From Glycomyces sp. NRRL B-16210 (GTDB taxonomy: Bacteria > Actinomycetota > Actinomycetes > Mycobacteriales > Micromonosporaceae): a stretch of DNA of 64,000 nt. The notes under the pieces are model-generated. The model made no database searches and was not told the DNA's origin. It worked only from the letters and a program-made list of their open reading frames with translations. The translations under genes and the position numbers were made by a program. The DNA is taken from contig NZ_JOGR01000006.1 of NCBI RefSeq assembly GCF_000719515.1, positions 62,001 to 126,000 on the forward strand, written 5' to 3'. Below, piece by piece: positions 23,601 through 32,129 of the stretch (its first letter is position 1; each line of letters opens with the position of its first letter).

Positions 23601-25058
23601 ATGTGCGATGACTTCGACCCCACTTCCGTCTCTGACTACGTCTTTTGCAGCCCCGTCAACAAGTGGGCGATCGACCAACTGATCTCCGGCGCCGCAGATG
23701 AGGCCAGCGATACCGTCGGCAGCTCGATCGGCAGCACCGTGATGGGAGACCTTGCGCTCGACGCCGCGGCCGGGATGATGCAGATGATGGAGTGGTTCGC
23801 GGAAGCCTTCGTCGCATTCCCGAACATCGACCTCGCCGGCGGCGGCATCTCCAAGGTCTACGCCATCAGCATGGGCATCGCCGCCATCGTCTCGGTCTTC
23901 ATCATGTTCACCCAGATCATCCGAACGGTCATGACCGCTGAAGGCCGACCCGTCGTCGAAGCCGTTGTAGGCCTAGGTAAAGCACTCCTGGCGGTCGTGA
24001 CGACGCTGACCATCGGCTCGATGGCGCTCATCGCCTCGGACGAACTCGCCGGTGGCATCATCGACCTCACCTTCGAAGACGGCGACGCCGGACTCCGCGA
24101 CAAACTCGCCTCACTGCTCGCTTTCGGCGCCAGCCCCGAACTCGCGGCCACCCTGGTCCTTCTGATCTCGCTGGCCGGCATCGCTTTGCTCTTCGTGCTC
24201 TGGGGTGAGCTGATCCTTCGCAACGCCGCGATAGCGGTATTGATTGCCACCAGCCCGATCGCCGCGGTCGGCCAGATGTCCCACACCACCAAGCAATGGT
24301 GGTCGAAACTCGTCAGCGCCACGATTCAGCTCATCATCATGAAGCCGTTGATCGCGATCATCTTCGCGATCGGGTTCGGGCTGATCGGCGAGACTGAAAC
24401 CGAGGACGGCACCGGCGCGACTGACGTCGCCACACTCCTGAGCGGCATGCTCATCATCCTGCTCGCGGCGCTCGCCTGGCCCGCGCTGGCGAGATTCATG
24501 ACCTTCACTTCCACCCATGTCGGCGGCGGTTCGGGGCTCGCGGCGGTCGCCGGGGCCGGAGCCGGGTTTCTCAGCGCGCAATCAGCCCCCGCGATGGGCG
24601 GCAGCCCCAACTCCTTCCAGTTCGGTCAGGCCGCCGAAGCCCGCACAATGGCGGCCGTCGGTGGCCGCATGACGATGGCGGGCAACAAGAGCGGCGCGAT
24701 CGGCGGCGGCGCCATGAAGGCCGCTGGCGCGGCAGGACCGTGGATCGCTGGTGCGGCGATGGCACTGCGCGGAGTCCAGCGAGGCGCCAACTCCCTCACC
24801 CAACGCATGGAGCAGACCGCGGCCCGCGCCGGCATCGAAGGAGCTAACCCCTATGCGCTCCCCGGCGGCTACCCCGGCTACCACCAGCCGGTACCCCGAC
24901 CGCCCGGTCCGGACACGAACGGCGAGCCGCGCCCCGGTCATGGTGCCCCACAGGCGGCTTCGCCTCCCCCGGACCACGGAAGTGCAAGCAATCCGACGCC
25001 ACCACCGCCGATCCAGCCCCCGCCCCCCAGCCACACCGACCAAGGAGGTAACCGATGA
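23601..25058 (+). CDS. TrbL/VirB6-like polytopic membrane protein, 485 aa
   Basis: Six or so membrane segments lie between residues 85 and 310 (for example ISMGIAAIVSVFIMF, LAVVTTLTIGSMALIA, LVLLISLAGIALLFVLW, IIMKPLIAIIFAIGFG). The TSPIAAVGQM loop is common in TrbL-type proteins. The last 170 residues are Gly/Ala then Pro-rich and probably cytoplasmic. VirB6/TrbL proteins form the inner-membrane part of the channel. The stop overlaps the next start (ATGA). Confidence 0.8.
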   Translation: MCDDFDPTSVSDYVFCSPVNKWAIDQLISGAADEASDTVGSSIGSTVMGDLALDAAAGMMQMMEWFAEAFVAFPNIDLAGGGISKVYAISMGIAAIVSVFIMFTQIIRTVMTAEGRPVVEAVVGLGKALLAVVTTLTIGSMALIASDELAGGIIDLTFEDGDAGLRDKLASLLAFGASPELAATLVLLISLAGIALLFVLWGELILRNAAIAVLIATSPIAAVGQMSHTTKQWWSKLVSATIQLIIMKPLIAIIFAIGFGLIGETETEDGTGATDVATLLSGMLIILLAALAWPALARFMTFTSTHVGGGSGLAAVAGAGAGFLSAQSAPAMGGSPNSFQFGQAAEARTMAAVGGRMTMAGNKSGAIGGGAMKAAGAAGPWIAGAAMALRGVQRGANSLTQRMEQTAARAGIEGANPYALPGGYPGYHQPVPRPPGPDTNGEPRPGHGAPQAASPPPDHGSASNPTPPPPIQPPPPSHTDQGGNR

Positions 25059-26725
25059 GCAACCCGACCAAGCCCGAAGCGCGCAGCTACTTCGGCTGGC
25101 AGGTCGAGCGCGTCGCGTTCATGTTCGGCATGTCCGGCCCGCGTGTGCTCATGCTCGGCGCCGCCTCACTCCTGGCCGTGTGGCCCTTCACCGTCGCCGA
25201 CCTCCTGTTCGGAGTCATCGTCTGGCCGATCGCCGCCCTCACCGTCGGGCTTGTTTTCTTCCGAGTCCGCGGGCGGACCGCTGACGAGTGGATTACCGGA
25301 TGGGTCTCCTATCACCTCGGCAAGCGGCGCGACTTCCACAAGTTCGCCTCCGGCGCCCTCGCCCCCGACGCCAGCCCAGTCATCGACACCACCGACCTCG
25401 AACCCGAAGCGACAGAAGAGGAAGCCGAGCCGGAGGCAGATTCCATCACCGCCCGGAAACGGCACGGACACGACCACGGACACGGCGTTAGACGAGGTCG
25501 GAAGCGCCAGCGCGCTGACCTTCCGGGGGTTTTGGCGCCGATCGAGATCCTGGAGGACGAGTTCCCCGATGGGACGCCGATCGCGATCGTCCATCACCGC
25601 ATCGACAAGACCTTCACCGCGGTCGCCCGCATTACCTACCCCGGCCTCGGGCTCGTCGACACCGACCGGCGCGAACAGCGAGTCGCGGGCTGGGGCGGCC
25701 TGCTCGCCGGGCTCTGCACCGAGGGCAACCCGATCATCCGCGTCCAAGCGTTCCAGCGCCTCCTGCCCGAATCCGGTGCGGCCCTGCGGCGCTGGCACCT
25801 CGACCACGCCGACCCGCAAGCGCCCGAGGTCACACAGGCGATCACCGAGGGGCTGCTGTCGACCGCGACGCTGGCAACCTCCAGCCGGGAGTCGTTCCTG
25901 GCCTTCACCATGGACGCCCGCCGTGCAGCCTCGGCGATCCGATCGGCCGGCGGCGGCTCCCGAGCCGCGTCCGCCGTGCTCGCCCGCCACGTCATCTCGC
26001 TGACCGCGTCCATCGGCGGCGCCGACCTGGCCGTCCAGTCCTGGCTGCAACCGCGTGAGCTCGCCGAAGTCGTCCGCTCGGCGTTCACCCCGAACATGGT
26101 GCGCTCGCTGGCCGAGCGTCGCGAAGCCGCCGACCGGGGCGGCCTGCCCGCTGGCATCGATCCGGTCCTTGCCCGGCCGGCCTCGGCCGAGGCCCGCCCC
26201 GGCTACTACCTCCATGACGGGTCCGCCTCGATCACCTACTGGGTGTACGACTGGCCGCGCTCGCGCACTTACTCCACGGTGCTCGCGCCGCTACTCGGCG
26301 AGGGCCAGCACCGCCGGACCTTCTCCATGCACCATGAACCGCTCGGTCCTCGCAAGGCCGAGAAGGAGGTCATGAAGGAACGGACGGCCCGGTCGGTCGC
26401 CGTGCGGATGCGCCAGCGCACTGGGCAGATTGTGCCCGAGCACGAGCAGGCCGCCCTTGACCGCGCGGCCCAGCAGGACGTCGAGCGCGCCAACGGTCAC
26501 GGGCTCGTCCGGTTCACCGGACTCATCACCATCACGGTCACCGACTTCGACGACACCAGCGACGCCTCGCACCGGGAACTCGAAGACGCCGCCGCCGCGC
26601 TCGAAGCCGACGCCGCGGCGGCCCGGATCGAGGTCGACCGGATGTGGAACACCCAGGACATCGGCTTCGCCATGTCCGCCCTCCCCTTGGGGTTCGGCCT
26701 GCCGAAGGCACGGTGGTCCCAGTGA
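25055..26725 (+). CDS. SCO6880/PrgI-type conjugation protein, 556 aa
   Basis: Two membrane segments (about residues 22-68) are followed by a large soluble region resembling the N-terminal domain of VirB4 proteins, including DKTFTAVARITYPGLGLVD and a charged end. This matches the SCO6880 family of actinobacterial transfer systems. No Walker motif is present. It overlaps the VirB4 ATPase gene (GTGA), so the two probably act together as a split VirB4. A His/Arg-rich linker lies near residues 138-155. Confidence 0.82.
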   Translation: MSNPTKPEARSYFGWQVERVAFMFGMSGPRVLMLGAASLLAVWPFTVADLLFGVIVWPIAALTVGLVFFRVRGRTADEWITGWVSYHLGKRRDFHKFASGALAPDASPVIDTTDLEPEATEEEAEPEADSITARKRHGHDHGHGVRRGRKRQRADLPGVLAPIEILEDEFPDGTPIAIVHHRIDKTFTAVARITYPGLGLVDTDRREQRVAGWGGLLAGLCTEGNPIIRVQAFQRLLPESGAALRRWHLDHADPQAPEVTQAITEGLLSTATLATSSRESFLAFTMDARRAASAIRSAGGGSRAASAVLARHVISLTASIGGADLAVQSWLQPRELAEVVRSAFTPNMVRSLAERREAADRGGLPAGIDPVLARPASAEARPGYYLHDGSASITYWVYDWPRSRTYSTVLAPLLGEGQHRRTFSMHHEPLGPRKAEKEVMKERTARSVAVRMRQRTGQIVPEHEQAALDRAAQQDVERANGHGLVRFTGLITITVTDFDDTSDASHRELEDAAAALEADAAAARIEVDRMWNTQDIGFAMSALPLGFGLPKARWSQ

Positions 26726-28227
26726 AGCAGGCACTCGAACGCCGCCGCGCGGCCAAGGCCGCCCAGCACCTCCCGCACGCTGACCTCGCCGATGTGCTCG
26801 CCCCAACCGAAGCGGCCGAAGCGCCCGTGCGGGAAAGGGAGCGCCGCGAGCGCCCGGAGCCGATCCCGTCGCGGCGCGGTGTCGCCAAGCCGTTCTCCGG
26901 CCGTGCCCCTCGCATCCCGAACCTGCCCGCATTCCGGTCCTCGACCGGGCAGGTCCAGGGACTCTACCCGTGGCTGTATGGGAAGTCCTTGCCGCCGGTC
27001 GGGGCGTACATGGGCGTGGACTGCCTCACTGGCGGGGCGTTCTCCTGCCACCCTGTCGAATGGCTCCACCGCGGCCTCACCTCGAACCCGAACCTCTTGA
27101 TCACCGGGGTTCCCGGCTCGGGGAAGTCCGCGACCATCAAGGGCCTGGCCCTTCGGCTGCTGACTTACGGCGTGAAGACGTTCGTGTTGGGCGACATCAA
27201 GAACGAGTACGCCAAGGTCGCCCGCGCACTCGGCGTCGAACCGGTCGAGCTCGGCCCCGGGCTCCCTACCCGGCTCAACCCGCTCGACTCCGGGCCCCTA
27301 GGTCGGCACCTGCCGACCGACCCCATCGAGCTGCGCGACCGGCTTGCCGAGATCCACCGCCGCCGCGTCACCCTCCTCTCCTCCCTCTTGGAAGTCCGGC
27401 TCGATCGCAAGCTCGACCCGACCGAGGAAGCGGCGCTCGCATACGCGATCAAGGACATCTCCGGCGAGCACGACGGCAACTCTGAACTCGTCGACCCGAC
27501 CATCCCGGATGTGTGGGCCGTGCTCCGCGACCCGCACCCGGTGATGGTCGAGGAGCTGCGCGCCGACTCGGTGAAGGAGCTGCGCGAGCGCATCCGGCCC
27601 GCCGCGGACGCGCTCGGCAACATGGTCCAAGGCAGCCTGTCGGGCCTGTTCGACGGCCCGACCACCGTCCGGCTCGACTTCGACGCTCCGATCCAGACGG
27701 TGAACCTCGAGCGCATGAAGGGCCGCGGGGACGAGACGGTCGCCATGACGCTTGCCTGTGCCTCGAGCTGGGGCCAGACCGCCATCGACGACCCGAACGG
27801 CCCAGTGCGTCTCGTCATCCGCGACGAGCTGTGGCGCGCGATGCGCATCCCCGCGATGGTGCGCAAGCTCGACGCCGACCTGCGGCTCTCCCGCTCCAAC
27901 GGCACCATCGAAATCCTCTCCACGCACCGGCTCTCCGACTTCGAGGCCGTCGGCGCGGCCGGCAGCGAGGAGGTCTCGATCGCCAAGGGCCTCATCAGCT
28001 CCTGCGACGTGCGGATCTGCCTTGCCCAAGACACCGCCCCGTTGGCGATGACCCGCGACGCGATCGGGTTGACCGACACCGAATGCCAGCACATCGCCTC
28101 CTGGACCGGCCAGCACAAGGGCCGTGCCATCTGGAAGATCGGCCGCTCCTCCTCCCACGTCGTCCAGATGATGCTCACCCCCATCGAGCAGGAACTCACT
28201 TGGACCAACGAACGCATGTCCCTATAG
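26722..28227 (+). CDS. VirB4-like conjugation ATPase, 501 aa
   Basis: The Walker A motif is GVPGSGKSATIKG near residue 132 and the Walker B motif is VRLVIRDELWRAM near residue 362; the DEL(W) following the beta-strand is typical of VirB4. The protein is shorter than a full VirB4 because the N-terminal domain seems to be in the upstream SCO6880-type protein. It powers channel assembly and substrate transfer at the inner membrane. The GTG at 26722 overlaps the previous stop. Confidence 0.88.
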   Translation: MKQALERRRAAKAAQHLPHADLADVLAPTEAAEAPVRERERRERPEPIPSRRGVAKPFSGRAPRIPNLPAFRSSTGQVQGLYPWLYGKSLPPVGAYMGVDCLTGGAFSCHPVEWLHRGLTSNPNLLITGVPGSGKSATIKGLALRLLTYGVKTFVLGDIKNEYAKVARALGVEPVELGPGLPTRLNPLDSGPLGRHLPTDPIELRDRLAEIHRRRVTLLSSLLEVRLDRKLDPTEEAALAYAIKDISGEHDGNSELVDPTIPDVWAVLRDPHPVMVEELRADSVKELRERIRPAADALGNMVQGSLSGLFDGPTTVRLDFDAPIQTVNLERMKGRGDETVAMTLACASSWGQTAIDDPNGPVRLVIRDELWRAMRIPAMVRKLDADLRLSRSNGTIEILSTHRLSDFEAVGAAGSEEVSIAKGLISSCDVRICLAQDTAPLAMTRDAIGLTDTECQHIASWTGQHKGRAIWKIGRSSSHVVQMMLTPIEQELTWTNERMSL

Positions 28228-28234
28228 GAGTGTC

Positions 28235-30067
28235 ATGAGCAGCAGTTCAGGAACCAGCAGCTTCGGCAGCGACATGATCTTCCTTGCCTGCGCCTACATC
28301 GTCATCGGCCTCTTGGCTGGAGTGTGGCTGACCGGCCAGCTTGCGGCCGTGCTCTTCTCCTGGACTTGGATCGACGTGGGGATTGAGGAGACGGTGCAGG
28401 TTGCGTTCGCGCTGCCCGGCTCGATCGCCGACCCGGCTGGAGCCTGGCCCGCTGGTGTCCGCGGCCATCTGCCCGGCCCGGTCGGCTTCACGCTCGCCGC
28501 CGTTCTCGCGTTCGCCGCGATCACGGTCGCCGGGATCGGCTTGGTCAAGGTGTTCGCGGGTTTCGGCGGCACTAAGGGCTTTGCCACCAGTGTCCAACTC
28601 GAACGCGCCCTCACCCACCGCGCCGCTTTGAAGAAGGCGAAGCGCCTGCGACCCGGGTTGAGTGGCCGCGTCGCGGTCTATGAGGTCGCCGTTGACCTCG
28701 GGAGGACGGTCGGCGTGGGCGCCAAGCGTCTCGCCGCCAGCATCGAGAACTCCATCCTCGTCCTCGCCGCACCCCGCCAAGGCAAGACCTCGCAAGTCAT
28801 CATCCCGTGGCTGCGGCGCTGGCCCGGCCCGGCGCTGACCACCTCGATCCGCCGCGATGTGGTCCTCGCCACCCACGAGATCCGCCGCAAGATCGGGCCC
28901 GTCGCGGTCCTGGACGTTTCCGACACCGAGTGGCCCTACCCGCTCAGGTGGAGCCCGGTCGCCGGATGCGAGGACTACGACCGGGCCCGGCGAAGGGCGA
29001 ACGTCATGGTCACCGTCGGCAGCGACGGCGACTCCACAAACGCCGGGTATTTTCGCAACAACGCCGTGAACCTCCTTTCGGCCTGGCTCCACATCGCGGC
29101 TCTCGAAGGCCGCACGATGGACGACGTGGTGCGCTGGGCGCTCGATCCTCGCGACGACGAGCCGATCACCCTGCTGCGCGCCAACCCGAGCGCCGTAAGC
29201 GGCGTGGCGGGCAACCTCTTCTCCCTCTACACCGGCGACTCTGACTCCAAAGGCGACCTGTTCAACACCGTCCAGACGGCCATCACTCCGCTCCTGTCCG
29301 CCAAGGCCCGCCGCCTGTTCTCCTGCCACCCCAATGAATCGATCGACATCGAGCAGTTCCTGCGCGACTGCGGCACCATGTATCTCCTCGCCCCCGCAAT
29401 GCAGACCAGCGAACTCGCCCCGATCATCAACGCCCTGGTCGACGAAGTCAACGAAGTCGCCCTCCACCTCGCCGACCAATCTGAGTCCGAGCGCCTCGAC
29501 CCGCCCCTGGGCGAATTCCTCGACGAGGTCGGCAACGTCGTCGCCCTCGAGAACCTCCCCGCCCTCATGTCCTACTCGGCCGGCTCGGGGATCTTCATCG
29601 TCGCGGTCCTCCAAGAGATTGCCGCCGCCCGCAAGCGCTGGGGCAGGGACGGCGCCGACATGCTCTGGGGCGCCTCCACGGTCAAGGTCGCCCTCGCGGG
29701 CCTCGCGGGGGAGGAGTCGAAGTGGTTCGCCGACCTCGCCGGAACCTGGCGCGAACAGGTCGTCAACGAACAGCACGGCCCGAACGGCACCTCCAGGTCC
29801 CGGGCCGAGCACGAACGCTCCACGATCACCGCCGCCGAAGTCCGCACCCTCGACGCTGAACGCGGCGAAGCCCTCATCGTCCACGCCTCCACCCCCGCGA
29901 TCAAGACCTACATGCGGCGCCACTACCAATCGCGAGAAGCGAAGGACTACGAGCGGTCGGCCGCGGAGACGAAGCAGATGCTCGGCCGCGGCGCGGCCGT
30001 CGCCGAACCGATCGGCGCGGTCTGGGAACGCCCTGACCACGCTGTCGAACGAAGGGACTGGCGATGA
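28235..30067 (+). CDS. VirD4/TraG-type coupling ATPase, 610 aa
   Basis: Two N-terminal membrane segments (residues 9-40 and 88-110) precede the ATPase. Walker A is LAAPRQGKTSQVI near residue 175 and Walker B is the LGEFLDEVGNVV segment near residue 425. Coupling proteins bring the relaxase-DNA complex to the channel. It follows VirB4 by seven bases and overlaps the DUF4913 gene (ATGA). This is the T4SS form, not the FtsK-like TraB of Streptomyces plasmids. Confidence 0.9.
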   Translation: MSSSSGTSSFGSDMIFLACAYIVIGLLAGVWLTGQLAAVLFSWTWIDVGIEETVQVAFALPGSIADPAGAWPAGVRGHLPGPVGFTLAAVLAFAAITVAGIGLVKVFAGFGGTKGFATSVQLERALTHRAALKKAKRLRPGLSGRVAVYEVAVDLGRTVGVGAKRLAASIENSILVLAAPRQGKTSQVIIPWLRRWPGPALTTSIRRDVVLATHEIRRKIGPVAVLDVSDTEWPYPLRWSPVAGCEDYDRARRRANVMVTVGSDGDSTNAGYFRNNAVNLLSAWLHIAALEGRTMDDVVRWALDPRDDEPITLLRANPSAVSGVAGNLFSLYTGDSDSKGDLFNTVQTAITPLLSAKARRLFSCHPNESIDIEQFLRDCGTMYLLAPAMQTSELAPIINALVDEVNEVALHLADQSESERLDPPLGEFLDEVGNVVALENLPALMSYSAGSGIFIVAVLQEIAAARKRWGRDGADMLWGASTVKVALAGLAGEESKWFADLAGTWREQVVNEQHGPNGTSRSRAEHERSTITAAEVRTLDAERGEALIVHASTPAIKTYMRRHYQSREAKDYERSAAETKQMLGRGAAVAEPIGAVWERPDHAVERRDWR

Positions 30068-30840
30068 CACAGGCACAGCAGCCGCAACGACCCACGACAC
30101 CGAGCGTGCGCCGCGGCCGAACTCCCGCAAAAAATGAGGGCGGCGGCTCGCAGGGAAGCGGCTCCGGCGTCCTCGCGATCAAAGGACGCTTGACCGAGTG
30201 GCACGCGATGAGCGACGAGCAGCGCAGCGCCGCCTGGGCGGGCTTGGTCGAATGGGTCGCCTGGCTCCACGACCGCTACGAGCTCTCCATCCAATCGCGC
30301 CTGCCCGAATGCTGGCCCCAGCACCCCGGCATCATCGAAGAGCTCTGGACGCTGAAGATGTGGCGCGAAGCCCTCTACACCACCGACACCGACACCGGCG
30401 TCCTCACCGGCCACGAAGCCGGCGGCCTCGCCCAGCACGCCCGCTACTGGCATACCGACCTGCGCAACCTCTTCACCCAGATCACCTTCTACGCCGAACG
30501 CTGCGCCGCCGAACACGGCAGCGGCCGGCGCCTCTCAGACCGGTCGAAAACCGACCTCAAGACGGCGTGGCTTGCAGCCGACCCTCGATGCGGCATCGAC
30601 GCACCGAGTACGAGTACAGGCACATCGCCCAGCCGGGCACCACGCCTCGACGCCGCGGAGATGCACCGCCGCTTGGAACTCGGTTCCGCGCGCGGACTCG
30701 ACGGACCCGACAGCGACCATGTCCACTCCCTCGGCGACTGGTGGACCCGCGACCTCGAGACCGGGGACTGGGTCAAGATCACCGACCCTGAGATGCACCG
30801 CCGCCTTGACAACCTCGCCGCCACCGAGCCCGGGAACTAG
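30064..30840 (+). CDS. DUF4913 protein, 258 aa
   Basis: Residues 55-160 show the DUF4913 pattern: a W-x-GLVEWVAWLHDRYEL stretch, CWPQHPGIIEELWTLKMW, and an aromatic HARYWHTDLRNLF segment. A linker then leads to a C-terminal module (GDWWTRDLETGDWVKITDPE). DUF4913 genes are common beside VirD4 in actinobacterial elements; the role is unknown. The closing WW-TDP module recurs in the gene at 31815. Confidence 0.8.
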   Translation: MTQAQQPQRPTTPSVRRGRTPAKNEGGGSQGSGSGVLAIKGRLTEWHAMSDEQRSAAWAGLVEWVAWLHDRYELSIQSRLPECWPQHPGIIEELWTLKMWREALYTTDTDTGVLTGHEAGGLAQHARYWHTDLRNLFTQITFYAERCAAEHGSGRRLSDRSKTDLKTAWLAADPRCGIDAPSTSTGTSPSRAPRLDAAEMHRRLELGSARGLDGPDSDHVHSLGDWWTRDLETGDWVKITDPEMHRRLDNLAATEPGN

Positions 30841-30852
30841 GGAGCGCAACTG

Positions 30853-31818
30853 ATGTCGACCCTCATCACCGAAGCCGAGCGGCGCTATCTCGCCCTGGTC
30901 CTTGACCGGCCCGAACTCGCCGTCGGTGCCATCGAAGCCCGCGACCTTGCCCACCCGGGCTACGCCGCGGTCTACCAAGCTGTCCAAGACCTCCACCGCG
31001 AACACCCCGACCTCCACGGCCCCGACCTCACCCGCGCCGCCGCCGAACGCGCAGACGCCCCCGGCCTCGACGCCGAACGACTCGAACGCCTCCGCGCCGA
31101 CGCCCCCACCGAGACCGAGGCGCCTCACTACGTGAGCATGGTCCTCGGCGGCAGCGCGCAACGCGACCTCGCGGTCTACGCAGCCACCGCCCTCGCCGAC
31201 GGCGAACACCCGGACCCAGACACGCCCCGGCTCAACTCCCGCCACGCCGAGCACTACCAGCGGCTCTTCGACACCCCCTGGCCCGACCAGGCCGTCGCCG
31301 CCATCGCCCCCGAGACCGCCACCCGCACCGGCCACGAAGAACTCCTCGTCGCCGCGCTCATGGCCTACCCCGAACAAGCCCGGACCCTCGTCGGCATCGT
31401 CCCGCCCGAAGCTGTTCAGGACTTCCGCTGCCGCGTCGCCTACGAAGCCGTCGCCTCCGCAGGCTGGGACGGCGACCACACCAGTGACATCAGCCTGGTC
31501 TGGCAGATCGCCAAAGCTCGCGAGATCGCCATCGGCCTTGGCGACACCACGCCGAACTACAGCGAGCCCGACGCTGCTTTCGTCGCCCGCCTCGCCCGCA
31601 CCGACACCGACCACAAGACCGGTATCGACACCGCCAAGACTCTCCTCACTGAAGACATCAAGGCCAGCCTCACCGAGCAGCGTGAGTCGCACTTGCTGGA
31701 CCGGACCGTCAGCTCGGCCTCGGTCTTCCACCACGCCAACCAGATCGACCCCCACGCCCCACCCGAACCCCAACACCACCAAGGACCCACGCAGGGGCCC
31801 GCGGGTGGTGCGCGATGA
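30853..31818 (+). CDS. DnaB N-terminal-like protein, 321 aa
   Basis: Two copies of a DnaB N-terminal-type helical domain can be seen: residues 5-60 (EAERRYLALVLDRPELAV, then HPGYAAVYQAVQDLHREH) and residues 165-225 (HEELLVAALMAYPEQARTLV, then FRCRVAYEAVAS). There is no helicase core. Such truncated DnaB-N proteins are found in actinobacterial elements and may recruit replication proteins. It is in the transfer operon, 12 bases after the DUF4913 gene. Confidence 0.7.
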   Translation: MSTLITEAERRYLALVLDRPELAVGAIEARDLAHPGYAAVYQAVQDLHREHPDLHGPDLTRAAAERADAPGLDAERLERLRADAPTETEAPHYVSMVLGGSAQRDLAVYAATALADGEHPDPDTPRLNSRHAEHYQRLFDTPWPDQAVAAIAPETATRTGHEELLVAALMAYPEQARTLVGIVPPEAVQDFRCRVAYEAVASAGWDGDHTSDISLVWQIAKAREIAIGLGDTTPNYSEPDAAFVARLARTDTDHKTGIDTAKTLLTEDIKASLTEQRESHLLDRTVSSASVFHHANQIDPHAPPEPQHHQGPTQGPAGGAR

Positions 31819-32087
31819 ACCGCCGCCCCTCCCAGACCGAGCTCCCCGCCCACCGCCTCCCGAAGGTCATGACCGCCACCGAGATGCGCCGCCACTGGCT
31901 CGACCGCGAGGTCACCCCGCTCTCCCCGATCCTCGACATGACCGTCAAATACGCCGGCCACTGGTGGAACCTCGACGGCACCGACGCCTGGGTCCGCGCC
32001 ACCGACCCCAAAGCCATCGACCTCTACGAAGCCACCCAGAAACGAGCGGCCATCGCCCTCTCAGAGCTTCAAAAGAAGCTGGTCTGA
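31815..32087 (+). CDS. Small protein with WW-TDP module, 90 aa
   Basis: It starts by ATGA overlap with the preceding gene. Residues 45-62 (KYAGHWWNLDGTDAWVRATD) resemble the C-terminal module of the DUF4913 protein two genes upstream (GDWWTRDLETGDWVKITDPE), suggesting a duplicated domain. I do not know the function. It is the last gene of the transfer operon, convergent with the second pentapeptide gene. Confidence 0.65.
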   Translation: MNRRPSQTELPAHRLPKVMTATEMRRHWLDREVTPLSPILDMTVKYAGHWWNLDGTDAWVRATDPKAIDLYEATQKRAAIALSELQKKLV

Positions 32088-32129
32088 CAATAAAGGACAC
32101 ATGGCATCCGGTATCAGGGAGGTCCTAGG

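Noticed and set aside
28247..30130. 627-codon minus-strand frame
   Set aside because: Antisense to the VirD4 gene, which has Walker motifs and membrane anchors.
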